DNA of 32,490 nucleotides from Brevibacterium sp. S22 (GTDB lineage Bacteria > Actinomycetota > Actinomycetes > Actinomycetales > Brevibacteriaceae), in NCBI RefSeq assembly GCF_004745485.1, contig NZ_RHFG01000036.1:1-32490 (forward strand), read 5' to 3'. The translations under genes were made by a program, and so were the position numbers. Positions 1 to 7,787 of this stretch are shown here, in pieces (the stretch's first letter is position 1; each line of letters starts with the position of its first letter). The notes beneath the pieces are model-generated. The model had not been told where the DNA came from. It did no database searches and worked only from the letters and a program-made list of their open reading frames with translations.

Positions 1-58
1 GGTTCAAAGCGACCTGGATGACGTCGTCGCGGAATTCTTTCGGGTAGGGCTGTGGCAT
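1..58 (-). CDS. IS3-family transposase OrfA, N-terminal fragment (runs off window)
   Basis: The reading frame starts at an ATG at 58 and runs off the left edge. It encodes 19 residues beginning MPQPYPKEFRDDV, the usual opening of OrfA (the helix-turn-helix subunit) of IS3-family transposases. A purine-rich ribosome-binding site (GGAAGGA) lies about eight bases upstream. The DNA behind it (about 59-125) should be the terminal non-coding end of this element, which joins the truncated IS110 gene near 126. The element therefore appears to have inserted into, or deleted into, the IS110 copy. The family call rests on this short N-terminus only; the group within IS3 cannot be decided. Confidence 0.7.
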   Translation of the reverse strand, partial: MPQPYPKEFRDDVIQVALN

Positions 59-119
59 GGTGTCTATCCTTCCAGGCTTGCCTATGAACAAGCCAGATTA
101 GATGTCACCTAACCCTGCA

Positions 120-803
120 TCAGTCCCACCCGAGCCGATCGACAACGTCGGTGAACTCGCAATCGCGAGCAAGTTTCGTGATCTCAGCGTCCAGCCGGTC
201 CCGGCGACCGGTCACCGTCAGCACCGCATCGTAGGCAGCATCGAAGGCCAACCGGGTCGACGTGTTCGGCAGACGCGGCAGCGCTTCCGCTTGTAGCCAC
301 TGGTCGTGTTTGCCCGTCCAGGCGCTGCCGCCGTAGTAGACGATGCCATGCCGCAGCAGCAGCTTCGACAGGCGGTGGCGTGCCGACATGAGATCCCCAC
401 GAGCATCTTCGCGAGTCCGCACGAGATCCCGAGCCGATTCCTGGACCAGGGAGGGCACATCCACGGGAGTGACCTCGTCGAGGCGTAAAAGCTTCGCCAG
501 ATGCAGGGCATCGTTCTTATCGGTCTTGACCCGGTCACCGGCCGGGCGTTGGAGCTTCGACGGTGCGGCAACAACGCAGCGGATGTTCGCGGCAGCGAGG
601 TGTCTGGCCAGGCCGAACCCGGTGGGCCCGGCTTCATAGACGGCGGCGGCTGGTTGGGGTTGGTGGTTGATGAAGTTGGTGATGTCGGTGGAGTCGGGGG
701 TCAGGGTACGTGTGACGAGTTCGCCTGTGTGCGTGTCGAGTGCTGCTGCGACGACGCTTCGGGCGTGCACGTCGAGTCCAATGGTTGTACGCTCGGTGAA
801 CAC
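120..803 (-). pseudogene. IS110-family transposase, C-terminally truncated
   Basis: About 227 codons remain of a protein normally 340-400 residues long. The start is set at the GTG at 803 (MFTERTTIGLDVHA) because homology to the family begins there, although the frame stays open further upstream. The N-terminal RuvC-like DEDD domain is present: GLDVHA holds the first Asp, VYEAGPTG the Glu, and KTDKNDALHLAKL the last acidic pair. The frame then passes VVDRLG and enters foreign sequence, stopping at 120. The C-terminal Transposase_20 domain, which carries the catalytic serine in this family, is absent. The product should be inactive. Confidence 0.85.
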
Positions 804-919
804 CGGGGCCTCCCACAAATGTTGGATAGGCCGGGCACGGGGCTTCGTGTCCGGTAACCCACGATTCTTTGTGAGGTGGGCCCCGGCCCGCAACCCCTGA
901 ACCAGAACGGCGGGGTCAC
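126..919 (-). mobile_element. IS110-family element, left copy, 3' part lost
   Basis: This is a minus-strand IS110 element with its 5' end at about 919 and its transposase start at 803. The outer boundary is set by comparison with the inverted partial copy at 15294-15430: the two share most bases from the terminal GTGACCCC through the first codons of the transposase. The 3' portion, including the second half of the transposase, is missing, replaced by the IS3 element at 1-125. With its recombinase broken it should be immobile unless helped in trans. Confidence 0.75.
804..919 (-). ncRNA. Candidate IS110 bridge-RNA region (5' non-coding end)
   Basis: These 116 non-coding bases lie between the element end and the transposase start. 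In IS110-group elements this position encodes the bridge RNA that pairs with donor and target DNA (established for IS621 and relatives). The same stretch is kept with few differences in the inverted copy at 15294-15408, although neither copy has a complete transposase. The region is shorter than the roughly 170-nt bridge RNA described for IS621, and I did not fold it, so the RNA call is positional only. Confidence 0.3.
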
Positions 920-974
920 TACCGTCTAGCGATGAGACACGACAAGCTTGCGATCACATATCGGGCGGCTGTCG

Positions 975-1290
975 TCATAAGCGACATCTAGGCATGGCTC
1001 CGTCAATAAAGAAGTCATGCCCTAGCTCGGAAACTTGCAATGGGACGTCCGGTGAGCACAGGCGTTCGTGACCAGCGATCTCGCCGACGAATTCGCGTAA
1101 CGGCCGCAACCTGCCGATAACCGACTTCAATGGCATTTCTGTAGCTTTTCGCATGAGCCTCGCGACCAACAACGCCTTAGCCTCAACCAGCAAGTGCGTC
1201 TCGATCCTCCGCCCATACGGTGGAAGACAGCCCTGGCTCTAAGGTCCGTCTTCGACATCCGGAAAGATTGCTTTGTTTGCCCATCCCGAG
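975..1290 (-). pseudogene. IS1634/IS4-like transposase C-terminal relic, frameshifted
   Basis: Two minus-strand frames together resemble the C-terminus of a DDE transposase of the IS1634-like type. Frame one carries QSFRMSKTDLRARAVFH (ending about 1225), the conserved segment just after the catalytic Glu. Frame two continues with RIETHLLVEAKALLVARL and a roughly 50-residue tail ending at 975. The join needs a frameshift near 1225, and there is no start or N-terminal two-thirds. It is a dead fragment. The family is assigned from memory of the SFRMSK..L.ARP pattern, so the exact IS family could be wrong. Confidence 0.5.
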
Positions 1291-1310
1291 TTGCCTGTGA
1301 GTGAGCCAGA

Positions 1311-1778
1311 TCAGTTCTCTTCAACACCACTATCAGTTATCTCTGCGGCGTCTTTGATTCTGCCTAGCCACGAAGCAAGAGATTCGTCAAGCATAGACTG
1401 CATGCCAGCCTCATCGGCGTCGACCGGTGGGCCGCCGAAGGATTCTCTTGTTTGGATTTGCACGCCACGGTCGCTCTCGAAGAATATCCACTCATGGAAG
1501 GCTGTGATGCCGTTTGCAATGCCACCCCAGAGAATCCTGCGATGCTGTTCGACTTGATAAATCGTTGAAGTCACAGGCAACTCGTAGCTCTCCCATTCGA
1601 ATGACGTTCCAGTTACGAAGCCCCCGTCGAGGTAAGCAGAGGTGATCTCGGGGTTCCACGCCGTCCAACTGTTCACGTTGATAAGCAACTGCCAAACTAC
1701 GGCGAGGGGCGCATCTATGTCGATCTTGTGATCGGCGAGTACAGGTGCGTCCATGTCAATTCCGGCAGCAACACTCAT
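1311..1778 (-). CDS. SRPBCC (polyketide cyclase/START-like) family protein
   Basis: The product is 155 residues, close to the usual length of a single SRPBCC domain. The fold signature is visible. A first strand, HKIDIDAPLAVVWQLLINVNSW (about residues 17-38), is followed by WNPEITSAYLDGG, then a central stretch with W-G-G-I and an EWIFFE strand. A long C-terminal helix follows (about residues 122-145). These proteins bind small hydrophobic ligands in a helix-grip pocket; the ligand here cannot be told. There is no signal peptide, so it is cytoplasmic. It lies downstream of, and on the same strand as, the hemerythrin-like gene, 24 bases away, so co-transcription is possible. Nothing ties it to the resistance genes nearby. 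Confidence 0.75.
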   Translation of the reverse strand: MSVAAGIDMDAPVLADHKIDIDAPLAVVWQLLINVNSWTAWNPEITSAYLDGGFVTGTSFEWESYELPVTSTIYQVEQHRRILWGGIANGITAFHEWIFFESDRGVQIQTRESFGGPPVDADEAGMQSMLDESLASWLGRIKDAAEITDSGVEEN

Positions 1779-1802
1779 GCAAAAACCACTAATCCATCGA
1801 CT

Positions 1803-2477
1803 CTATCGAACAGAGACGTATCGCTTCTTACGGCACGCTGAAATCATACGTGAATTCACAATGAGATGCATCATAAGGGAGTAGCCCTGAATGGTGGACG
1901 CTCTAAAACTGGCCCTACTGAACTCAAGAAGGCGAGTAACACCCCCATGCCGAAGCACACCTACAGCGCCGAGAGGTGTCAGCGTTTCCAGCGCGGCCGA
2001 CGCGCTACCGGAGCCTCCCCTGTCGCGGCCCGACTGATCAGACTGACCGGCCTTCTCGCGCACCCAGCCGTCGGGCATCGTCCCTGCATCGAGAAAGTCG
2101 GCGAGCTTGCCGCTTGCTTCGGCCGATAGCAGCTTGTCGGCCCGAGTACAAATAGTCGGCTCTTCTTTGGAGTTGTGCTTATCGAGCAGGCTCAGTAACT
2201 CTCGGCAGGCATTCCGAGTGGCTTCATCGCCAGCATCTTCGTCGAGCATCGTGTCAACGCCGTCCATGGCATTCACACAACTCGCCATGCTCGCGCACAT
2301 CGGAGTGAAGAGGAACGTCTCCTCAAGGTAGATGTGCTGCCTCAGTCCCGTCATCGATCGGCGCAGAGGGGCCGGATCGCCATGTCCGGCATCGGCTGCC
2401 TCGATGTATTCTTCGATGTCACAGTGCTCCTTCTCAAGCGCTGCGGCCAAGGTCCTCTCTGCCATCGTTTCTGCCAT
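1803..2477 (-). CDS. Hemerythrin HHE-domain protein, internally shortened and with a foreign tail
   Basis: The start at 2477 has a strong AGGAGG ribosome-binding site. Residues 1-143 match the actinobacterial hemerythrin-like (HHE cation-binding) family: H18 in EKEHCDIEEYI, H48 and E52 in RQHIYLEE, H101 in HNSKEEP, and the closing TMPDGW. HHE proteins bind a di-iron centre in a four-helix bundle. Two things are odd. The segment between TPMCAS and NAMDGV looks about 15-20 residues too short and lacks the LREH-type helix that normally gives another iron ligand. After residue 143 the frame runs about 80 residues through sequence with no family resemblance, as if the original stop had been lost. 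The gene is probably degenerate; iron binding is doubtful. Confidence 0.65.
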   Translation of the reverse strand: MAETMAERTLAAALEKEHCDIEEYIEAADAGHGDPAPLRRSMTGLRQHIYLEETFLFTPMCASMASCVNAMDGVDTMLDEDAGDEATRNACRELLSLLDKHNSKEEPTICTRADKLLSAEASGKLADFLDAGTMPDGWVREKAGQSDQSGRDRGGSGSASAALETLTPLGAVGVLRHGGVTRLLEFSRASFRASTIQGYSLMMHLIVNSRMISACRKKRYVSVR

Positions 2478-2756
2478 CGTTCCTCCTGTGAATATTCTGT
2501 TTCGTGTTCTTCGAGACTATGCCTCGTCCACCGCCCCGCGGGGCGCAATGGCCTAAACAGACGATGTACTCCATGCAGCCACGTGCAGGTTGCCGACGTC
2601 GACTCGTGCGGTTATTAGTCCAGGTGACCCGCGAGCTCAGCCCGAGCATCCGCTTCGGCGAGGCCGCCGGCCAGCAACGGGATCTGAGAGACCGGGATGC
2701 TGCCGACAAACTAGCAATTGTCCACCGACAACGAATGTAAGAAAGGGGCTCACAGC

Positions 2757-2996
2757 ATGGACGTGTTTCCCGACTTCGGAGGTCCTTCCGGCATCGGCGA
2801 ACTGTGCGAGGTCGCGCGCGCACTGTTCATGTTCGTGCTCGTCGTTGCCGTGCTGATGCTCATCGTCTTTGGCATCATCTGGGCGATCTCGGCCAGCACC
2901 GGAAACTATGCCACCTCGACGAAAGGCCACACCGGGGTGCTCGTCTCCCTCGGCGCGGCGTTCCTCTCCGGTGGAGGCGTGAGGTGGATGAACTAA
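2757..2996 (+). CDS. DUF6112-type conjugative-element membrane protein, truncated
   Basis: This is a 79-residue membrane protein. The ATG at 2757 is chosen because GAAAGGGG lies just upstream and the family begins MDVFPDFGG. It has a hydrophobic helix at about residues 19-42 (FMFVLVVAVLMLIVFGIIWAI), a conserved ASTGNYATSTKGHTG loop, and a second hydrophobic stretch. The pattern matches small VirB2/TrbC-like proteins, annotated DUF6112, found in actinobacterial integrative conjugative elements. The frame stops at TAA after RWMN, but the following codons still read LIGIGQ, as expected of the family, so a nonsense change has probably cut off the end. No other conjugation genes are nearby. This looks like a stranded ICE remnant. 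Confidence 0.65.
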   Translation: MDVFPDFGGPSGIGELCEVARALFMFVLVVAVLMLIVFGIIWAISASTGNYATSTKGHTGVLVSLGAAFLSGGGVRWMN

Positions 2997-3159
2997 CTCA
3001 TCGGCATCGGCCAATAACTCAGGCACGACCCCTTCTTCTCAGTGACTGCCTTGGCGTGTGCCCGGGCAGTCGTTCTGTGTCGTGGGCGGTGCACTTGCCG
3101 GCAGAACCATCCACAACCATTGAACTGGTAACGGGTCAGATTTGCCGGTCCCTGACCGG

Positions 3160-3275
3160 GCTGAAGCGTAGGCAGAGATCCAGGGAGCTTGGCGCAGACC
3201 TGCTGCTAGGTCATCTCGTCATTGATGAGCTCTTGCGCTGACTGCTTGAACTCATAAGTGTGACTTCATCGGGAG
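3160..3275 (-). pseudogene. IS3-family OrfA relic
   Basis: The minus strand reads YEFKQSAQELINDEMT, a stop, then QQVCAKLPGS. This resembles an IS3-family OrfA N-terminus of the type YEFKQQAVELINDG..QQQVCK.LGIS. The in-frame TAG and lack of continuation show it is dead. It belongs to a patch of decayed insertion sequences between the ICE remnant and the ABC operon. The assignment rests on about 25 residues. Confidence 0.4.
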
Positions 3276-3280
3276 TAGGA

Positions 3281-3327
3281 GTTCACTAGATGTAGAGCGT
3301 CGTTCTTATCAGATTTTGACGCGGCGC
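3281..3327 (-). pseudogene. IS110 transposase relic (KTDKNDALHL segment)
   Basis: About 47 bases on the minus strand match the IS110 transposase segment at about 495-535 that encodes VKTDKNDALHLAK. Most positions agree, with one inserted base that shifts the frame. Both flanks are unrelated. It is a fossil of another IS110 copy, too short to say more. Confidence 0.45.
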
Positions 3328-3378
3328 TACCTTATCGGGAAATGAAACGTGGTCGCACCTTTGATGACAATGGTTCAT

Positions 3379-4578
3379 TTAGCTTTGTAGAGCGACGGTC
3401 GGCGGCACCCGGGAGGCGCGAATCGCCGGGTAGATGCCGGCGATTACCCCGACCAGAATCGTAACCACGACACTACCGGAGACTCCTGGCGCCGGAATGT
3501 CCGGCCGCCACTCGGCGTGGAGGGCGACGATCGAGGTCGCAGTAACACCGATTAACACACCCACCATTCCTCCGAGTGAGGCAAGCACGATCGACTCGGT
3601 CAGAAACTGCAGTCGGACATGCGATCGAGAAGCACCTAGGGCACGACGAAGTCCGATCTCGTGCTGGCGTTCGATAACCGAGATCACCATCGTGTTGGCC
3701 ACGCCGATACCGCCGACTAGTAGCGCGACGGCGCCCAACCCGAGTAGCACTGTGGTCAGCGTCTGGGTGGCCAGATTTTTTGCCAACAGCGCGTCCGAGG
3801 GACGGCTGATCTGTACCTGGCCGGGGTGCTGAGGTGCCGCGGTCGGCCCGAGCAGGTCCCGGATCGCTGAGATTCTCGCCTCATTTGCTCGTAGATATAT
3901 CGTCGTCGGCGATCCGGCGTAGTTGTAGAGTTGAGCCGCCTGGTCGACGTCGATCATCACCCCCGTATCAAGTTCGGGAGCAAGTGCGACCGGCTTGAGT
4001 ACCCCGGTCACAGTGAACGCTTGCCGGTTGATCACCACCTGCTGGCCAATCTGGGTCACCCCGAGCCGACTAGCCGCAGTGGAACCAAGGACAGCCGTTG
4101 GGAATTGTTGCGACGTCGGACCCAGCCAACTGCCCCCTCGCATCTGGGCGCCGATGGATTCTAGTAGGTCGCCTCCCGCGGCGTTCACCTGCAGACCAAG
4201 AGTCTCGTCCGGATCGGCGTAACGGCTTCGGCCGACGGACAGCCCGTCCAACTCAGCTACATGGCCAGTGACCTGGACGCCGGACAACCGGTCGATCATC
4301 GCCGGCGCCGAACTTGGCAGCTCGGCTGTCTCACCGAGAGGGTCGTCTCCCGGAGCGACCCGCAGCAGGTTTGTGCCGAGAGACTCCACTTGATCGTCTA
4401 AGGCGGTTTGGCTGGAAGCTGTGATGCCCAGGATCGACACCATTGCGGCGACACCGATCGCGATTCCGAGCGCGGACAACACAGCACGTAGCGGCCGTTC
4501 GGCTACTCCCCGTACGCTAAGCCGTGCGACGTCGGATGATCGGAGAGTAGATCTGAGCTTCTGCCGTGGACTAATCAT
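3379..4578 (-). CDS. MacB/FtsX-type ABC transporter permease
   Basis: The ATG at 4578 lies inside the end of the ATPase gene (8-base overlap, ATGATTAG), giving 399 residues, the standard size. One N-terminal membrane helix (about residues 32-52) is followed by a large extracytoplasmic MacB_PCD-like domain (about 55-265). Three C-terminal helices then form the FtsX domain (about 275-300, 325-350 and 370-392), with the typical ERQHEIGLRRALGAS loop. MacB-type permeases usually work as dimers with a LolD-like ATPase and move substrates by mechanotransmission, often antimicrobial peptides, macrolides or lipid-linked molecules. It is the last gene of a four-gene operon with ATPase, adaptor and lipoprotein. 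The divergent two-component system suggests induction by a cell-envelope drug. Substrate is unknown. Confidence 0.9.
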   Translation of the reverse strand: MISPRQKLRSTLRSSDVARLSVRGVAERPLRAVLSALGIAIGVAAMVSILGITASSQTALDDQVESLGTNLLRVAPGDDPLGETAELPSSAPAMIDRLSGVQVTGHVAELDGLSVGRSRYADPDETLGLQVNAAGGDLLESIGAQMRGGSWLGPTSQQFPTAVLGSTAASRLGVTQIGQQVVINRQAFTVTGVLKPVALAPELDTGVMIDVDQAAQLYNYAGSPTTIYLRANEARISAIRDLLGPTAAPQHPGQVQISRPSDALLAKNLATQTLTTVLLGLGAVALLVGGIGVANTMVISVIERQHEIGLRRALGASRSHVRLQFLTESIVLASLGGMVGVLIGVTATSIVALHAEWRPDIPAPGVSGSVVVTILVGVIAGIYPAIRASRVPPTVALQS

Positions 4579-5341
4579 GGCGGTCCCATCTTTCCTGGGC
4601 AACATAGTTCGCTCGTCCTTCCTGGCCGACGAGTTCACCGTCGAGCACCTGCAGTCGACGGGGCATCCGCTCGGCGAGGTCGGTGTCATGAGTGACCACG
4701 ACAACTGTTGTGCCCACGGCGTGGAGTTCGAATAATAGCTCCACGATGGCCTCACCAGAGTGGCTGTCTAGATTGCCTGTCGGTTCGTCAGCCAGTAGGA
4801 TCGTGGGCTCGCCGATAATGGCTCGAGCGATTGCCACTCGCTGCTGTTCACCGCCGGACAGCTGCTGCGGCCGATGATCGAGCCGGTCCCCCAGTCCGAC
4901 CCGCCGCAGCACATTGGCCGCGCATTCGCGTCGAGTCCGCCGTGGTATACCGGAGTAAAGTAGCCCATCGGCAACGTTGTCGACCGAAGTTGATCCTACG
5001 GCCAAATGGAAGCGCTGGAAGACGAAGCCGATCTCCGATCCGCGCAGCGCAGACAATTGATGATCACGAAGTGCCGCGGTGTCTTGACTGTTGATCAGCA
5101 CCTGTCCTGAGGTCGGCAGGTCAAGTGCGCCGATCATGTTCAACAGCGTCGACTTGCCTGAACCGCTCGGCCCGACCACGGCGACTAGTTGTCCGCGTTC
5201 TATTCGAATCGAAACTCCCTTCAGTGCGTCCACCTGTGGGGGACCGTAGGTCTTGAACAGGCCGCGCGTCTCAATCGCCGGGCCATCGGCGGCACTCGCG
5301 ACATGAGTTCGGGGTTCGGTTTCAGATTCGGGGCCGGTCAT
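4571..5341 (-). CDS. ABC transporter ATP-binding protein, MacB/LolD type
   Basis: The product has 256 residues. It carries Walker A GPSGSGKST (residues 57-65), Q-loop VFQRFHL (about 108-113), signature LSGGEQQRVAIARA (161-174), Walker B ILLADEP (181-187) and switch His (H218 in VVVVTHD). The GNLDS D-loop after Walker B is typical of the LolD/MacB group. It powers the permease encoded next, with which it overlaps by 8 bases. Its own ATG overlaps the adaptor stop in an ATGA. A roughly 20-residue N-terminal extension precedes the nucleotide-binding domain. All catalytic motifs are intact. Confidence 0.93.
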   Translation of the reverse strand: MTGPESETEPRTHVASAADGPAIETRGLFKTYGPPQVDALKGVSIRIERGQLVAVVGPSGSGKSTLLNMIGALDLPTSGQVLINSQDTAALRDHQLSALRGSEIGFVFQRFHLAVGSTSVDNVADGLLYSGIPRRTRRECAANVLRRVGLGDRLDHRPQQLSGGEQQRVAIARAIIGEPTILLADEPTGNLDSHSGEAIVELLFELHAVGTTVVVVTHDTDLAERMPRRLQVLDGELVGQEGRANYVAQERWDRHD

Positions 5342-6411
5342 ATCGACGGCACCACGATCTTGTCGCCCTCCTTGAGTGCGCCTTTCTTGATCTCCACCTG
5401 GCCGTCCAAGAAGGTGCCCAGTTGGAGCGAGACCTCGTCGGTCGTTCCCCCCGATCGTAGGACTTGGACGACGAAGCCTCCGCCGGGCTGCGCCATCAGC
5501 GACTCAACAGGGACCTGTAAAACCTTGCTGCGCAGGATTGTCTGGATATTTACAGTGACTTTGGCCGACGGCGTATCGGCGACGAAGTCCCTATCCTTAA
5601 GGGCAATCGTCACCGGATAGATCGTTTTCTTGGCGCCGTTGGAATCAGGCTTCTCTGCCGGCGCTCCGACTTTGGCGATCGTGCCCTTGATCGATTCGCC
5701 GTCCGGCAGATCGATTGAGACCACTGCGTCGACTTTGATGGCACTCTGTTGATCTTCGCTGATGTCGGTCTTGACTGCCTGCGTGTTGTCGGTCGTCTTC
5801 AGCACGGGCGAACCTGGGCCGATCTGGTCACCGAGGCCAGCGATCTGTTCGTCGGCTCGAAGTTTGCCGTCGACGAACTGGACCTGACCCAACGTGATGA
5901 CACCGGTCGTGGTCTGGCCGATCGATTCCTGCCAGTTTTTGATTGCTCGTTCGGTGTAATCGTCAAAATGATTATCGATTCGATATGGGAAGAACCCCAG
6001 CCTGGACAATGATTCCTCCAACTGGCGCACGTCGGGGCCATCGCTCATCTTCTTCCGGAAGTCTCGCCACGCAGGGATCTCGCCCTCCAACATGTACACC
6101 CCGGCTCCGTCAAGCCCATACATCTTATCGCCGAACTCGAGTACTTTGCCGGTCTTAGGTACCCAGGTCAACACCCCCGACTTTTGCGCCTTGATCTCCT
6201 TCGCTCCTTGAAAGGCCAATTGGCCGTCGATGCTGGAGTTCTGAACCAGATCATCACGGATGACACGGTCGGTAGCGGGAGGCTTCGGATCCGGCGTCTC
6301 GGTTGCCGGCGGTTCGTGCAAGAAGGCCACGGCGACGATCGTGGCACACGCAAGAAGCGCCGCCGCGATCGTTGCAGCCACGATCCGGCCGCGGAGTTTC
6401 CCAGAGCTCAT
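5338..6411 (-). CDS. Peptidoglycan-binding / HlyD-like efflux adaptor protein
   Basis: The product is 357 residues from the ATG at 6411, which overlaps the lipoprotein stop (ATGA). It has an N-terminal signal anchor (about residues 10-31), a Pro/Thr linker, and a first beta-rich adaptor half. A PG_binding_1-like domain follows at about 125-180 (DVRQLEESLSRLGFFPYRID ... AIKNWQESIGQ). The C-terminal half resembles the barrel of membrane-fusion proteins (VDAVVSIDLPDGESIKGTIAKVG ... VPVESL ... GDKIVVPSI). This architecture is common beside MacB-type transporters in Gram-positive actinobacteria. The adaptor probably docks the permease to the wall or presents substrate from outside. It would act outside the membrane. 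Confidence 0.85.
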   Translation of the reverse strand: MSSGKLRGRIVAATIAAALLACATIVAVAFLHEPPATETPDPKPPATDRVIRDDLVQNSSIDGQLAFQGAKEIKAQKSGVLTWVPKTGKVLEFGDKMYGLDGAGVYMLEGEIPAWRDFRKKMSDGPDVRQLEESLSRLGFFPYRIDNHFDDYTERAIKNWQESIGQTTTGVITLGQVQFVDGKLRADEQIAGLGDQIGPGSPVLKTTDNTQAVKTDISEDQQSAIKVDAVVSIDLPDGESIKGTIAKVGAPAEKPDSNGAKKTIYPVTIALKDRDFVADTPSAKVTVNIQTILRSKVLQVPVESLMAQPGGGFVVQVLRSGGTTDEVSLQLGTFLDGQVEIKKGALKEGDKIVVPSI

Positions 6412-6917
6412 CCGTCCTGGCCTTCTTTCAGGCCACACTTCTTCATGATCTGCGGATCGATGTCAGTCGGGATTCCGGGTTGAACATCGTCGCCCGGCTT
6501 CGCCTTAGGGATCTCGACACCGTTGGCGCGCAGACACTTCAGCATTTTGGCATTCTCCTTACTTTGCTCTGCCGGATCGGGAGCATTTGGGTCCGCAGGA
6601 GACTCGCCCAACTTGGCAACACAGACCTTCTGGGCGTCGGCATATTTGTCCTGATCGTCAATTTTGATCACGCCGCCAGGCTGGTTCGGATCGGGATAGT
6701 CATCGACCCCCTGCTCACGCATGCACTGGGCATACTTCAGCTGGTACTCCTCGAAACTCAGCTGGACCGGTGAGTGTTGCCCACCGCCCGTTCTGTCTTC
6801 GTCCTGTCCGCTGGCGCAGCCGGGTGCAAGAGCCACCATGCCAATAATCGCTATGATCGCCGTTGCCCACCGCTTACCAATTGTGGCGAACATTCTTGTG
6901 CAGATGATGTTTCTCAC
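6408..6917 (-). CDS. Cys-rich lipoprotein of the ABC efflux operon
   Basis: This is a predicted lipoprotein with basic N-terminus, hydrophobic stretch IIAIIGMVAL and lipobox ALAPGC. The start is uncertain: a GTG at 6917 with an AGAGAG-rich leader is chosen, and a TTG at 6947 or ATG at 6893 is possible. The mature part has two similar segments, each starting with Cys and ending in a second Cys: CMREQGVDDYPDP...VC, then CLRANGVEIPKAKP...KKC. This suggests an internal duplication held by two disulfides. It is first in the operon and overlaps the adaptor by 4 bases. Similar lipoproteins accompany MacB-like transporters in actinobacteria, as I recall. The function is unknown; ligand capture or sensing at the membrane surface would fit. 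Confidence 0.75.
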   Translation of the reverse strand: MRNIICTRMFATIGKRWATAIIAIIGMVALAPGCASGQDEDRTGGGQHSPVQLSFEEYQLKYAQCMREQGVDDYPDPNQPGGVIKIDDQDKYADAQKVCVAKLGESPADPNAPDPAEQSKENAKMLKCLRANGVEIPKAKPGDDVQPGIPTDIDPQIMKKCGLKEGQDG

Positions 6918-7109
6918 GCTTCTCTCTTTCACATGGATTTCGATCAAGGAACATGATTCGCCGTAGCGGACCGTTCCTGATACACAGTTCAGGCCAGTTG
7001 ATGTTGTCAGAGCGTATGGACATTGCCATACATTTTCTAAAGCTCCGGCCGGGCATCATGGGGGTCCAGTACAGTGATCGGCAGGAGCACTGGCCAAAGG
7101 AGTAGGCAG

Positions 7110-7787
7110 ATGAGGGTCTTGATCGTCGAGGACGAGGTATTCCTCGCCGAGGCAGTACAGACTGCGTTGCGCCAGGCGATGATCGCCGCCGACATCGCCA
7201 ACGACGGAGAGTCTGCACTGGAGCGGATCGCGATCAACAACTATGATGTAATGATCTTGGATCGTGATCTCCCGGAAGTTCACGGTGACGACATCTGCCG
7301 GCAGGTAGTCGCTAATCGTCCCGAGATTCGGGTGCTGATGCTGACCGCAGCTGGTCGACTGAACGACAAGGTGTCTGGGTTCGAGATTGGGGCCGATGAC
7401 TATCTCAGCAAACCATTCGATATGCCGGAGCTAGTGGCCCGGCTGATTGCCCTCGGCCGACGCAGTTCCCAGGCCCGGGACCCGGTTCTTGAGTACGGTC
7501 AGCTGCGGATCGATCCATTCCGGCATGAGGCATACCGCAATGGTCGTCTGTTGCACCTCACTCGTAAGGAGTTCGCCGTGCTAACTTTGCTGGTGCAGGC
7601 AGGCGGCGGTGTACTGAGCGCCGAATTCCTGCTGGAGAAAGCCTGGGACGAGAACGCCGATCCCTTCACCAACGCTATCCGGGTCACTATCTCCGTACTT
7701 CGCAAAAAGCTCGGCAACGGCGAAGTAATCGGCACCGTCCCAGGCGTCGGATACCGCATTCTCGATAATGCCCGCGACCAGGTGTGA
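7110..7787 (+). CDS. OmpR/PhoB-family response regulator
   Basis: The product has 225 residues; the ATG at 7110 follows AAGGAG. The receiver domain (1-115) has acidic residues E7 and D8, phospho-acceptor D51 (MILDRDLP), T79 and K101 (LSKPFD). The C-terminal winged-helix Trans_reg_C domain (about 128-222) contains LTRKEFAVLTLLVQ and RVTISVLRKKL..., closing with GTVPGVGYRI. It is coupled to the kinase gene by a 4-base overlap and is divergent from the lipoprotein/adaptor/ABC operon, with about 190 bases between. This layout is typical of systems that sense antimicrobial stress and switch on the neighbouring exporter, so I infer that the ABC operon is its target. Confidence 0.93.
   Translation: MRVLIVEDEVFLAEAVQTALRQAMIAADIANDGESALERIAINNYDVMILDRDLPEVHGDDICRQVVANRPEIRVLMLTAAGRLNDKVSGFEIGADDYLSKPFDMPELVARLIALGRRSSQARDPVLEYGQLRIDPFRHEAYRNGRLLHLTRKEFAVLTLLVQAGGGVLSAEFLLEKAWDENADPFTNAIRVTISVLRKKLGNGEVIGTVPGVGYRILDNARDQV

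Noticed and set aside
2504..2740. Plus-strand open frame before the DUF6112 gene
   Set aside because: No family recognised and the start overlaps the hemerythrin promoter; possibly ICE debris but unsupported.
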